Below are positions 35,191 to 49,632 of a DNA stretch of 64,000 nucleotides, piece by piece (the first letter of the stretch is position 1; every line of letters begins with the position of its first letter). The stretch lies in assembly GCA_036244855.1 (NCBI GenBank), contig BQKZ01000622.1:7088-71087 (forward strand). Reading direction: 5' to 3'. The notes under the pieces are model-generated. The model searched no databases, was not told the origin of the DNA, and was given only the letters and a program-made list of their open reading frames with translations. This DNA is from Temnopleurus reevesii. Lineage: Eukaryota > Echinodermata > Echinoidea > Temnopleuroida > Temnopleuridae. Made by a program: the position numbers and the translations under genes.

Positions 35191-38100
35191 CCTGTCCCTG
35201 CGCATCTCATCTCGTTGTCAAGGCACTGTTGATCTCGGAGAGGATATTCCCATAATTCATCTTTATTTAAACCCGATTTCAGTGTCCATACGTGCGTTTG
35301 GGCAACATTTAACAAATTATCTTCCAATATCCCCCGCTCTCTTTACCATTCCAAGCGGTCATAAATATTCTACGAGAAATTGCCACTGATAACTTTAATC
35401 AACTTCACTCCTCAAGAGGAAATGACTGAATTTAGAAGGTGTTTAAAACTACCGGCGATTCATAAATCCACTTAGTACATGTCAGCTAGGTACTGTATAT
35501 GCAAACAAAGAAGATGTAATAATAACTACCTCTTGTCATGCTTGTAATAAATCAAAGTGGCACTGGTTAAACAGATACGTTGTGACCACGGCGAAATGAC
35601 AGAATGAGGGAAGGGACTATAATTAGTCCTATACTCTTTTGCCAAATATGAAGTAATAACTTTCGGAAATCAGCTACAGATTTGCATTATCCATTTGTAT
35701 TTTCATCCATGCTGCAGGATGAACAAAATCACTGCAATATCGACTCAATTCGTCTCGGCTCATGGATCTGTAGATATGGTGGATTTATACTATATTTTTG
35801 TGTAACGTGAGTGACTGATAATGAGCGTGTGAGTACATAGAGTTTCATTGTGTTTTTAACTTTCTGTTATTGAATTCCATGTCGTTGTTTTTGTTGTTGT
35901 AGTTATAGGTTTCCTTTTCACGCTGTCATATTGTATTAACTTTGAAAACATCTGAACATCGTGCTCTAAAATGCGTTCTTAGCAAGCAGTAAGTCCCATT
36001 TGTCAATCAACCATCATCTATTTTGTAGGAACATGTATATGCATGACTTTGTTTGAAAGTTAGGATCCAACAGTAGCCCAGCCTATTTGGGGTAAGTGTG
36101 GAAAATAAAAAAACTTTCAAAATGAAGTTTTAAATCTAAAGGGGTATTTCTACAAAGTTATACTCGATTTCAAATCACGAAAGTGCGAACCAATTTCAAA
36201 TCTGCAAATTGTAACGCATTCACAAGCCCACTGTCTGCGCTTGTAAAAATACAAGTATTAAACAATGATTTTGATTGGCGCTTGTCGATAAACTGCAACT
36301 TGCAATTGATCACAACTTTGCAGCAACCCCCGTATGTGTCATTGAATCATGTACAGAGGGTAATGGCCTGGTTCTTTCATCTGTCAATTACTTTTCTGTG
36401 ATTTGTTTTTACGTCGTATAATGATGACACATGCCAAGAAACACGTGTGCTGAGATGATTGGCATAAACTTCTGACTGTGAGAGAGATGGGGAGAGGGAG
36501 AGATTGACACATAGTTCGAAAGAAAATTGATAAATTTCGTTATTACCACATAATTTCTATAATATCTAATATAATTATTTGTACTCAAATAACAGTCCTC
36601 GGGCCTGTGTACATATCATCGAAATTTCCGAAATATTTGAAGTGTAAAGATATTAGAATGAATTTTGCTAATTTATTCAAAGCTAAAAAAATTCCACATC
36701 TCGTGCGATAACAAGCAGCAGTGGAGTATAGTTGCGCACCCGAGTGTGCGTGAGCTTGTGAATGTATATGATTGTGTGCGTGTGAGAGTGCGTAGTACGA
36801 TTCTTGCCAAAGAACTTTAGAGAACCGTGCTTATCTTTTACTGTAACTATTTATCAGACAGTAATAATTGCATTATTTTTTTCTAAAACGTATTAAAGGT
36901 CATCGGCGAAGGAAGTGAATATGGAAAAAGGTTTCGTAATTTCGAAACGTATCGATATAATCTGATAAGTTGCCTCGAGTTGAATCGCCTTGCAATCTTG
37001 CAGGTTTTCACCAATTATGAGGTGTGTGGGATTGTGTTCGATAATAAAAAAAAAACGCCACCATGTTTAGAAGTCATGATTGATGGAACGTAACCGGTAC
37101 AAATCACTCATCTGTGTTCACGTGTATGCGATAATTGATGGATTTGCAAAGCTGTAATACATAGATGAGTATCAAACTGATTGATCATGTTGATAGGCTG
37201 ATCGAAATCTTGATAGTTTGGTGATAAAAGAAAATGGGATTTTTAAGCACAATTACATGCCTATTGATCAGTATTGAAAATGTAACTTATGACATTTCAT
37301 TCATTTGTTTTCCTTTAACTTCATGAATTGAATTTATTCCTATATTTTCATATAAAAATTAGCCCGCTTAAAATAAGTCTTCGAGTTCCTATAGAATATA
37401 GACAATTGTTGTAAAATGGGTCCATTGCTTTAGACATTTTGCCATCAAAAACTTCCCAAGGCTTCATTCCTATCATCCAGATATATACTCTTTTGCCTAT
37501 TCCTGATGCTTTACTAGACAGATTATTGAAATGTGCTGATAAATCCCTGATAGTTTGAATCGCGAATTATTCACTGTCATCGTAATTATAAACATTCTAA
37601 AGCAGTGCACATTTTCATGTGGCGCAAATTTTGTACGATGATGGGATGAGTGTCAATCGGGTATACATCAGCAGATCAGTGGAAGGGATAGACAAATGGC
37701 GCGTCATAAGTGGAAAGCCTGCGGTACTGCAATACCGGGTTTGGGGAGAAAGCGAAAGAAAAAACATAAGAAAAAGGTGAACAAACAAAAGAAAATTATC
37801 TAGAAGACGAGGGTAAAAAGGAAAAGTAGGAGAAGCAAAAACCACGATGAATATTCAATGATATGTATCTTGGACAACTGTCTCGTGTGTCATCAAAGTG
37901 TTTTGTAGGTTATCCGTCTAAGAATCGCTAGGATGCCAAAGAAACCTGAGAAAAACAGAGATACTACATCGGTAAATCCTCGCTGTTCGGCCCACGATGT
38001 TATTGCTTTGCATTCTTAGCAATCTCATATGAGGAAAAAATCGTGGCGACTTTGACCAAAGCGGAACATAGCGGTGCAGTCTAACATTATAAATAACTTT

Positions 38101-40058
38101 AGCCACATTCCCATTAGTAAACAAGTTTAAGGTATTACTCAAATGAATTCCTTAAAAGTGGTATAATGTTTACTCCAGTTATGTCGGAGACATACCTGCA
38201 TGCTATTCATCAGCATAAACATCAATTTGTTTAAAATGTCTTTACTTATTCCAGTTTAAAAAAAAAATATGTGGAACATGACTAACTTCAGTACATGAGG
38301 CATCGTCTCGCATTCGGTACAATATGAAAATGTTAACATTGCAATGTGTATCAGAAAACATTTTTTTTCTTCTTTTTCAATGTATTACTAATAAAATCCA
38401 CTTTGATAAAATCACTTTGATACTAAACTGGGTTTGGGATCATCATGATTATAGGCGACCTCTTGCGTCAGCATCTGATACAAACCATGCCCATCGCTCA
38501 ATCTACATCGATAGCCAATCTCAACCCTACTACAAATGGCGGTAGGCTTGATCAATCCATCTTGCGGCAACCCTCCTTTGAATCGCTCAAAAACCGACAG
38601 AAAAATACGACAACAAATTTGGTTAGACAGCGGCAAGAACACCACCGTTGTCATACCGAGACTCAAAAGGGTAATTACAATGGAACTGTTGGTTTGTTTA
38701 CCTTTTATTCTAAATTTACATTTTTCCAAATATCGCCCGGTAAATGTCTGACCCAATTATTAGATTGAATTTTATTCCTGCTGGGGGGTTGGCATTCGTA
38801 TCGTCTCATCAGTAAGCTCTTTGGTGACCTAGTTGCGAGTGGTGTTTCAATGCAAATTATGAGAGCCATCAATTTAAGAATAAAAATCGAAGTAGAGAGA
38901 CCACAGGGGTCGGAACTTCGCTGTAAGCAATGCAAATTGCAATTAATTTACTTTTCATGAAGAAACATATGCATTGTGCACATCAATACTTCCAGGCTTT
39001 CTACATTTTACTTAGCTTCAGATATTATTCATGAAAGAGAAGGAGATGTTGTAAAAGTATTCTTTTTCAACTTTATTAAATCAAATTAAATTTATTTTTA
39101 GTAACGAAACAACAAAGCACTAAGAGACATAGATATATTCTTCAAATATAAATACGTGATCACGCACCATATATTAGTAAGTGTCGTCAAAGAATAAAGG
39201 TATATTACTGATTATGGGATGATGAAAGAAACTTTTATACGCGGTTGATATAATTTGATCAATATTATAAAAATCTGCAATGATTCCATTCTGCCAATCT
39301 TTATTAGTGACAAGGGCAAAGTAGTTCCTTAATTTTTCTCTTTTTGTGGGGCTTCTCTGATGATTTGACTTCAAAACGTTTTTGTTTCGTCGTGAAACGC
39401 ATGCGAAGAAAAAAGAAAAAGAAATGGAACATTTATGGTAAAATATCTGTGAATCTGGTCGCCTTTAGGGCACCACGTGATGGGCTTAATCGTCTTCGAT
39501 CTATCAATCAGCTACGGTTGCAGCCCATCCGATACCTTCCGCCGTCCGCTGATGAAATCCTATGTATTTGTTGACAATCTGACGCGCAAGGAAAGACAAA
39601 ACGCGAAGGGCACATGGCCTACTTTCTGGGATGATCGGGGGAAACAAAATGCCATCGCCTTGGCTTCCCCAAATGCTCTTGTTCCCCCGCCTCAAGAATC
39701 GGAGGAAAATTAGCATGTTTCTTGAAACAAAGACACAAATGCGCATCTCTGAAAGGCACAATTGTGCAAAGATTTCACGGTGACATCTTGAAGACGGAGA
39801 TGGGATGACACAGAGAGGATGACAATATCGCTAGATGGCGCCACGGTCCCATTGACAATGATTTAGAAGACGCAGCTTGAGTTTCTTTTAAATATTTTAG
39901 AGAAAGTGTTGCTTTTAATTTGCTATCTGTAGCAGGCAGTTTGGGGAAAATTCGTCAACGGTATTAGCTCATGACCAGGAATACGTTATCAGTGGTTATA
40001 AAGCCATTTCTGCAACATAGATAATGGAATCATATTGTGGTGGAAGGACGTTTAGAGA

Positions 40059-40165
40059 GAAAGGAAGACAGAGAGAGAGAGAAAAAAAGGAGAGAGAGAG
40101 AGAGAGAGAGACAGACAGAGAGACAGACAGAAAGTGTGTGTGCGTATGTGTATGTGTCTGTGTCT
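40059..40165. repeat. (GA)n / ACAG / (GT)n compound microsatellite
   Basis: GA tract with A-run and ACAGAC variants, running into GTGTGT/CTGTGT repeats; a CA stretch follows at 40221-40232. Confidence 0.95.
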
Positions 40166-43100
40166 GTTTGAGATAGACACATAACCTAACTTACAGCACA
40201 CACTCCCTCACAAATGTAAAACACACACACACCTACACGTGTTGCGCTCAGATAAACACTATACAAATCTTTATCCTAGAAGCTTTGTGCATTTTGGGGG
40301 TTTGTTTTGTTGTTTTTTTTTACCTTGTTTTTATTCCGATTCAAAGAAGCATTAAATCCAATAATATCATAATGTGTAAGGGACCGTCGTGTTACATTTC
40401 TTTCACCTTAGCCCTGATTTCTTTTTGCTTGTGTCATGCACACCAACATCGAGATTCAGCATGTTCAGAGAGATCGAAGGAAAAGGTGGGTAAACCACAT
40501 CGGTCTCGCCCTGCAGCGGTCTCGAGTAACCTTTAAAAAAAAAACGGTCAACACAGCCAAGGAAAATGAACAAGAGGGGTGATGTCGTGCTTCTGTAGTC
40601 TTGAGGCATTTTAGATGATATCACGAGTACCAAATGTGTCAATTCGTCGCATATAACCAGCGGGTGAAGCACGGGGTATCGACTCGAGAGAAACAATATT
40701 AGAAACACCTGAAATCATTCTGCTTCGTCTGACTGACAGTTTATTCAAGCAAAAGGGATTTAAATGCACTGCGATGTTTATATTAACCGATTTACACACG
40801 AGACAACTTCGAGAATGCATTATAATAGAATTATGTCTTTTCTCCAACTAGAAAAAGGTACATAAAATAAACTACCGTGGACATTTGCGGATATGCACCC
40901 TAAAACATGTGGGCACATACAAAATAGATCCACGCATACATTAAAAAAAACAAAAGGTAACTATGAATTTCGAAGTTCGTTACAAAATTCACAAACATAG
41001 TGAAGTCTTTTTAAAAAGAATGCAACGCTTCCCCGAACAATGGCGACTAATTTACCCAAGTTACCAAAAATACAAAATATCGAATTGCGTAATCTTGATA
41101 ATGACTTAACTGCTTAAAGCGTACTTAAACAGCAGTTGGGCCATGGCGTATCGGTAAATCGAATTATAGGTAAAGTGTTATGACAAGGACAATTGTATAT
41201 CCTCTTCCGTTGGAGAAATCCGCAGTTGACTTTCTTCCGTGAAGATAAATGGAAATCGGATCGAGGTGGTTAAGTCTATAATTGGTGGTTTAAGCTTTAA
41301 CTCAATTATCTTGTTGGGTATACAAGTAGTTGCTTAAGTCTCCCAAGAGATCGTAGGTCCATTGTAGGCCGGTGTGTTCAACCGTTTCCGTCCAACACCA
41401 ATCTACCAAGTAAGCTGCCAAAATAACTATTAACGTGTTCTTTATCGGTTGCTTGAAGTCGGGGACTTACTCGGGAAATAATAAATTGTTATCACCGTTT
41501 CTCAGGGGAAAACATCGAAAAGCCAAAAAAGCATATACTACTGGAGTAAGCAATCGCTTCACTAAATTTCTATTTAATCAAACCACTGATAAGGGACGAA
41601 AAGAAATTGAATTATTCGATGTAAGTGTATAATTGTTGAAGTAAAAAGACATCAATGGGTTCCCATCCATTTTAAGTGATTGGGTATTACCTAACTACCT
41701 CTAGAATAGCATACTGTAGGGTTTCTTTTTGTTTGACCCTAAACTTTATTTCCTCTTTGAAGAAAGCGACCACTCTAATGAAAGAAAGAAAAGGAAGTGC
41801 ATCTAATAAGCAGGTCCTCCAAATAGTTTAATGAGATTATTCAACAAAAAGTGTGTACAAAAGAAAGGAAAATAAACATGGATAAAGTGGGGTCTGATAA
41901 TCAAGTCCTTTGTATATTTTGGTGAGATTATTAAAAACAACCTACAAAAAAGGAAAACTAACATTGATTCGGTGGGCGAATAAAAATCAGGACTGTTGTT
42001 ATAATCACCGCATTTGCATTTTATTATTCATCCATTCATCATATGCAGGTACATGTATGTGCGTTTGAACAGTGTCAATTCGGGGAAATGTAAAGTTCAT
42101 TAATCAACTACATTGAAACTATGCTTTTAATCAACACAAAACTTTCAATCGGATAATTTTTGTTCAACTCCATACCTTTCTAACTCGTCCACTGTTACTT
42201 TCATCAAAGAGGAAAGTAATCAGAATATTATGTTTAGATGCAAATGAAATGATCGAAGTCAGATATTCTAGTCTCTGTCTCTTTATTGTTAAACCAGCTT
42301 AAAAACTAAAACATTTTAGAGCTTTAGTCTTCCTATTGTTACGTTTGTAAACCATGTCCCCAGGAATAATATGCATTTTACCCCCAAGGGTGGTAGGAGA
42401 GACGGAATTAGATCTATAAGAGACATACCGGTGTCTTCAACTCAACCCCGGGGAGTTTAAGATTCGATTGATCAATATTATTGAGAGGTTTGGGCTCTAC
42501 TTATGCAGTCAGTTTGGCCATCAGCTGTAGGACTGAACTCGTATTGAAACAATGCAGAATTATGGCACATAATAAAATTTATAGCTAACCTATGTTCCGA
42601 AATGAGCAGATATATCCAGGAGAGACACCTAGCTAAAACTTTCTTATTTTGGATTGTACTCAGGTTTCGTTTTTGCTGTTAACGTCTTCACAGCGCACGT
42701 CGTCGCATATAACACCAATTCCATTTATTCTGGACGTTTGTTGGCCAAAGTACCACTCAATGTCTAACTGACTCTAAAGCAAGATATTGGGCAAACATTG
42801 GCAAAATAGGAAACGAATGACCAATGGAAAACAAAATATTACTTCTACTCTAATACCAGTCGTTGCCTACATTCATATCTTATATAGATTAGCATACATA
42901 CTAAATGTAAAGACCTAGTTAACTCTTAATCAGCGCATATTTAACAGTAGGTGGGATAAAAAAATATCATTCTGCTGGTCACTCGTGCAATCAGAGTTAT
43001 TTTACTTTTATCTTGCGCAAAGTGAATAATATTGCCGAAGTCAATGACTTAATAAAGCTAAGTAGCCCATCGTCTGATTCCATTATGTGATGCAATCTTG

Positions 43101-43362
43101 GGGTGCAGGGCGGTCCTTTTGGAAGTGGTCGGGGGAGGCAATGTTCGATCGATCGCATTGTGTGTAAATGAATGTAGTCATTTATGGCAATTGGTTTCGG
43201 AAGGAATTGTGAACGCACGGTGGGGTGAATTAAGAAAACTTTCATTCTCCTTCGATCATTTAATCGATGTGTTAGTAAAACACAAGTCGCATGGGCACGA
43301 GGTTAATACACTTCGATCATTCACGAGGGTTAGATGTCGTGTCAACATTTTACTTAGGCTTG

Positions 43363-43428
43363 NNNNNNNNNNNNNNNNNNNNNNNNNNNNNNNNNNNNNN
43401 NNNNNNNNNNNNNNNNNNNNNNNNNNNN
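43363..43428. other. Assembly gap (66 N)
   Basis: Unresolved bases. The plus-strand frame that seems to run into the gap (from 43098) is unsupported. Confidence 1.
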
Positions 43429-46400
43429 GTCATTGAGAGCTGTGTGACATAGCTTTTGAATGATAGTGTTGAAGGGGGTGTGTGTGGGGGGGGGGGGAGA
43501 AAATAAATCTAAGTCTACAATGAGTTCTCACCTATGTGATGTGATAGGGATTATGCACATCTAATACTATTAGTGAACATAGACCATTATAGGTGCAGGT
43601 GTAGATATTAGAACATCCCCATATGAAGGGATTTTGTCTAAATTTAGAAGTATGTTGACGCCAAAATGATACTGATGTAATATCACACCTGGCAAAGAGG
43701 TTTTAAGGATTCACACTTGTTTTGTCATACACACCTCGCATGACTTTACATGTGAATGGAAGGTACTGCAAACCAAACTAGCAAAATGGTATATACTTTT
43801 CCCACCACCACTCCTCCCATCATGCATAACAGGGAGAATAGATACCCCTAGTTTTTCTCTTTTCGACTTTTTTCTTGTCATTCTGGCAATGAAAACTTTG
43901 AGAGAGTCTACCGATTTTATTTTAAAAGATACTTTCATTTTATTACGACAGATATCAAACAGACTAAAATTAGCCCGTGTTCCATACAACGTAAGATTCA
44001 GCAGTGAAGAAGATATTCAAATCAAATCCATTAGTCATCAACGCAGATTCAACCCTGATTATCAAAACAACATAAGAAGGTTGTGAGCCTGGTGTGTACC
44101 TATAATCACCACTAATTGATCATGAGGCGAATCCCTTTGGTGTGTTGAAAATGGGTCACCACTCTCGATTTCACCGCCTCTCTCGAATGCAGGGGCCTGA
44201 GTCTGCATATTCCACGCTCTGTCTCCACTGGGAGAACATCCATATTCATGGGACATCGGGGAGACACTGAGTCACGGCTACCTACATGGGGCCTGTTCAC
44301 ACTTTTAACCCTGACATGCCCGAGTTGAGAAGTTTGAATGAATGAAAAAAGTGCTAATAGTGCAATTTAGGCCCAGCTCACACTTTACTGAAAAACAATT
44401 AGCGAAATGTTTCTTTTTGCCACATCAAATAATTAATAGATCAAGACAACACAAATCTTCCTGAAAACATTCAGTGTGCATTATCAGAATGGTAAATTCC
44501 TACTATGAAACAGTTAAACGGCGGCTAAAATTTGACAAAGTCTGAATGGGGTGTAAGGAACCAATATCAACCCAATTTTCTGAAAGACATTTAATTTTCA
44601 TCCTACTTTGGGTTTGACAGCGTGGGTCTATAAAGAAAATGAATGTGTGTCACACGAAATGAGAGCTTCGGCGCGGGATTTTGTTCAATTAATATTCATC
44701 TTATTATGGAAATATGAGTTTGGTTCTCGGAATAAATAGTGAACGAATTAACAGAGAGAATCCATGATAAGCGTCCGTCTCGGCTAAAATGCAATGAGGG
44801 CGGAAAGGTTCCAAACGACATTGTGGAATAACGCCAAGAGCACGTTTTTGCAAACCAATGCATCTTAGCACTCATGAGAGGGATTAAAACTCGATAAAAT
44901 GGGTCAGACTTATCAAGACCAACCCCAGATGGGTTCTGGGAGCATTTGCCATGCTATAATTCTTGCTTGGGATAGTTCAACTAGGGATAGCCTTTGAGTA
45001 TTGCAGAACAAGTGTAGAGTCAAATGACAACGACTGAAAATAGCTTCCCAAAACTCCCTTTGCTGCACGATGTAAGATCAAGAAAATACGTTAATAGACT
45101 CGACAGAAGTGTCCTATGTGATTATCATTATGTTTTGTATTTTCATCTGAAACAGAATGGATTTATTGCTTGTCCTATTTTAGCCCCACTATATGATTCT
45201 TGATCAATGTTGAGGCTTTATGTTGGTTTCGTTAACACATTGACAACTGGAAGTATGTGAGTATAAGAAGTTAGTATCAAATGGGTGAATAATTCCCGAG
45301 AGAAAATATTCTTCTAAAAACCTGAACTAATCACTCGGCTGAATTTCCCCTCTCAAAATGAATGAAAGTTTTGACAGGGCAAAGGGTTTGCTGATCCTCA
45401 TATTTCTCCTACCCTCCACAGTCTTGTCAACAAGTTCGTAATTGCTCGCTTAGCCTATTTTAAATGTAACCTGACCGCTGAACATTATTTGAAATTGAAT
45501 TTGACTGTCAGCGGCTTGAAAGGCAACACTGCTTGCTGACAATCACAAAGGCAGGGCTTATTGGTTAATGACACAGTCGGTGGAAACGTTGAAATGGTGA
45601 CGAATTGATCGAGAAATAAGTGCTGTAAACATCGTAAGTCTTTCAAAAAGTCATAAAAGTGAAAATATAAGTATGTTTGTTCCATGACGATGGAAATTTG
45701 AGTTCACTTCTGCTCTCTTTATTTTTTTTCTTGACGTGCGTGTTGGCAGTCAATCAGTGATTAAGCTTACGTTACGTCTAATTCCATGCTCAAAATGAAG
45801 CAGTCGTAATCCGCCTACTTCGTTTCAAGTCACTCAAATTCTATTTAGTATTAAGGCCACGAAACCAAGAGAGGTTTAAGGTAATACGAATTTATGAAGT
45901 TATGACTCGGGGGTCAGTGACCACAATCATAGAACCATACATAATCGAAATAAAAAGAATGCATCGTTCGATTTCAGCGTATAAACGTCCAATATGAGGA
46001 CAATGTTTTGCTCATAGCGAGCATTGAAGACATGAACGTGATGTGCTCTGCATTTACTATGTTTATAGTCTAAAATCTGAGGACGCAAACACAAAGATAA
46101 AGGAAGTATCAAATGGGAAATGACTATGTTTAATCATCATTCAAAAATGGAAATATGTAAAATGCAACGCACTTGAATTCGTCATCATTGTACAAAACAA
46201 ACTTTGGACCGAAACCCTTAAACATCTCTCGACTGTTTGTATGATTTTCTGATCGTGGGTGTGCGTTGTGCGATTATGTGTGAAAATGTATCAATCTGGG
46301 TCAAAAGGGGTTTCTCTGGCCCTCCCTGAAGAAAAGTTAGATAATGCGCCAAAATAAGACCATTAAGCATAACACCATGTAATAAAAATCATTCACTACA

Positions 46401-49400
46401 TATGTCTTCTATTGATGCCAGGATGAGAAGCTGTCTACCTTTAGACATTTCTGTCTGGCCTCAGGTCGATGGGGACATATCGATCACAATTAATCAGGAA
46501 GAGTCGATTAATGCGACCAGGAGGTGACACTAATTCTTTATATTCCAAATTTTGACGGTGTCATCAAACGCGTTTCTTTCCTCTGATCTTTCAATGTTTC
46601 ACGCCTTGCTTCTCCTGCACAGCTGTCACCATTCATACCTGGGAGGTCGATATGCACATTTCACATGAAAGTAATAAAATAAGATTATGATTTAGAAGAT
46701 TAAAAGACTTATCCAAATGTAATTATGCTGTTCTACAATGCAGCGATTCAAAGAAGTCCCTCCCTCCAGTAAGAAAAGAAAATGCGACAATATTTGAAAA
46801 CATTAATCAGGTGAATGAAAAGAAAAGGGAAATTTTGTTTAAAGATGGTAAGAAAAACTACTACTTGGGTAAGATGTAGAACATTATTTTCAGAGTGTCT
46901 CTTTTGGTAAATCTCTAGCCAAGGACGTTTGCATATACAGGACGGTTGAATTGTTTTAAAGTTTTCAAACTGTTACCTCCAACGAGTAGCGGCATATAGC
47001 GAACGATTTCATTCATCAATATAGAAAACATCAAATGTCCCGACTACAATTTACTTGATAATACCGCAGGTGCTTTCCGACTAAAAAAACAAAGCCATTC
47101 TGCAGTCTGTAATTTACCGACTTAAACCGACATATCAATTCATGTATCTATATTTCCTCTTCAAGGTTAAAAACAGCGAATATGAAAACATATCTGTGAT
47201 TTAGAGAAATATAAGACATGTAAAGGTAGAGAGGTATTTGTTGTGCACTCGCTCCATTAAACACTCTCAGAGACGGCGGCAGCGTTTGAAGTTGGCAGAT
47301 ACTAGCATCAGAAGATATGAACCTGTTGGAAGTAATAGCAGTTACTTAAATCTAAACGAATATATCAATTCCCAGTATATCTAGTTCAACCTATTTGCCC
47401 TCCCATGCTCGCTCAATCCTTTAACCGACATCTTCCCAAATATGAATTTGAATTGAATATACGATTCTACCGCTCCTAAAATATGATACAGTGATTGTTA
47501 TGGGCCAAAGACATTGGTAGATCTATCTGTTTATATCTGCGTTCGTATCAAATATGCCTTATCCTTCATTGCTTGACCTAATTTCCTAATTTCAGGTAAG
47601 TTGTTTTTGCTTTGCCTCTCAAAATATATGAATATTTTAGATTTATATTTTTGGAAGAAAGTAATTTGAACAATTTCTAATGACGTCATTCACCTTATGT
47701 ACCGGCCATTATTTGACCATGGAAATACCACTGACCACGTTTAACATGTTTAATGTATGGAAGGCGATATACGTGGATTCTTTTTAGAAAATAAATGGAA
47801 ATACATTTACTCACAAATTCTGTTTGGGCCATGTTTCGTATCAAGGATGAACTCATTTCAACAATCAGAGACCCACAGAGATAATAAACCTTCCCTGATC
47901 AATAGACCGGAAATGTTGGTCATTGAAATCTTGGTGACTTTTCAAAGTAGCTTCAGTCCCCGCATAAACCGCCATCTTTTGGTTACTTTTGCCACGATTC
48001 ATTCTTCTGTAACAAAGACTTCTGCCAAGCTGATCATATAGAAAGCACTGGTAATATAAGGGACAAATCAATCACAACGGCTAATATTCTTCCCATATGT
48101 TCACCTCTTTTGTCCAGAATTACCCAGATCATGCCAAGAAAACAAATTTACAGAAGAAATGAGACAAAACGGATGTCTTAAAATCCAAATATATGTTTAA
48201 GCTTCCCATTCGCAAAGGCCGTTTGGGCAGCTCCACATTTCCTTCGATTATATCCGTCACGATTTCGTTATTTGTTTAACAATTTGAGTCCATTCTGTCA
48301 CAAGGCAGATGGACACCTAAGATGAGTGTGTTTGTAGGATGCATATATAAAGACGATATATTCGTGTAGCTTGATGAGCGATGAGAACTTGTCAATATGC
48401 ATTTTCATCACCGGAATATAGTCAACAATTAAGATGCCGTAATTAGATATTAAACTTTGGAGACGATTTGCAAATTACTCATTCATCCCCAGGTGGTGTG
48501 GAGTTTGGTATGATATTTATCTAAACATACTCATTGGAAACTTTCTCAGCCGGTAAATGATAGAAATATCCAGCACTTTGCAGTACCAGGCATGAAATTT
48601 TAATATTCTTTTTTTTTAACAAGATAAAGATATATTGAATAAGATAGATGTATATATGGGTCTTAATTGTGTAAATGTCTCGCCACTTTGGTACATACAT
48701 TGTCCGTGTCTAAAGAAGGGCGGAATGGTGAAACTGAGTTGGAGAATTCCAAATTTTGGGTGAAAAGCAAATACAAGTTTCTTGATGTCATCAGATAAAA
48801 TGGTAGCAGCCCATAATTCTTCATCAACTTTTCATTAAAGCGATCTTGTTTTAATCAAAACTTTCACATCTTGTTGCATGTTTTGATACATGAAAGCAAA
48901 TGCAACATTATTCTTATAAACTCTAAAATCATCGAATTTAGTTTCTGACATATAAACGGAAATTTAATCCATTCTATTCTTAGCATGCTTCTTGGGGACG
49001 TGCGGGTTGCATATCATTGGCCCCACTGCTTCCGAAAAGCGTCGGTGCGATTTTAATTCTTATCAGGTATAGATGTAAACATTCCGAGGAGAGCCGTGAA
49101 TGGATTTAATGCTCTTAAGGGACGTATAATCTCATTCCTTCTGCAATACACCTTATTATCCCTCTCACTTTGGAAAGACCTAAGTGAATCAATGTTATGA
49201 CAGTTCTCTCTTACGGGTTTATACTTAGTTCAGACCTTATAGTTGTATCTTGTTTTGACACTGTACATGTCATGTAATGTTTACGATTATAGAGATACCC
49301 TCAAAGAAACATGTGAATGTTATTTGATAATAAATGCTGCATGTAGACTGATTGGCACGTATACTGTTTTTTTTTTTTTTTTGCAAAAAGGAATTTTAAA

Positions 49401-49494
49401 TGTTTCCATTTCAATAGGTAAAAGAAAGGAAAGGATGTAGTTTAGAGGCGTGTATCATTCAATTCTGAATATTTACGCCAGAAGAAGAAGAGAG
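43429..49494. other. No gene seen
   Basis: AT-rich sequence with a G-run near 43478-43496. Open frames at 43711-44300 exist on both strands and show no domain. Nothing else supportable. Confidence 0.5.
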
Positions 49495-49632
49495 AAAGAG
49501 GATCGCCATCTTAACGTCTCCATCCGAAAGACGGTATGCGACCAGGCTTCGAACCCACAGGCAGGAGCTAACCCAAGTCTATGACTGTCCCGAACAGCTT
49601 GATTTCAGGCGCACGCCACGACGCCTCAGTCG
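49495..49632 (-). mobile_element. tRNA-like SINE with conserved central motif
   Basis: On the minus strand: GAGGCGTCGTGGCGTGCGCC (box A-like TGGCGTGCGCC, 49618-49608), box B GGTTCGAAGCC (49555-49545), then CGTCTTTCGGATGGAGACGT (ending near 49514). 'TCTTTCGGATG.GACGTTAA' is a motif I know from the body of several animal SINE families. The head also resembles the 5' domain of 7SL RNA (GTGGCGYGYGCCTG...TCGGGA). A pol III-derived SINE is likely; the exact family is unknown. Confidence 0.65.

Larger units (their letters stand above)
34065..43362. other. BMPER upstream or first-intron DNA, no gene seen
   Basis: No signal-peptide exon ending in phase 1 was found. Multi-frame open regions at 38324-38935 (both strands) and 39344-39761 have no recognisable domain. 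Microsatellites are listed separately. Confidence 0.5.

Noticed and set aside
38324..38935. Overlapping open frames on both strands up to 114 codons
   Set aside because: No recognisable domain, several frames open at once, no clear splice sites; I cannot choose one.
43098..43436. 112-codon frame ending in the gap
   Set aside because: Runs into Ns; no domain before the gap.
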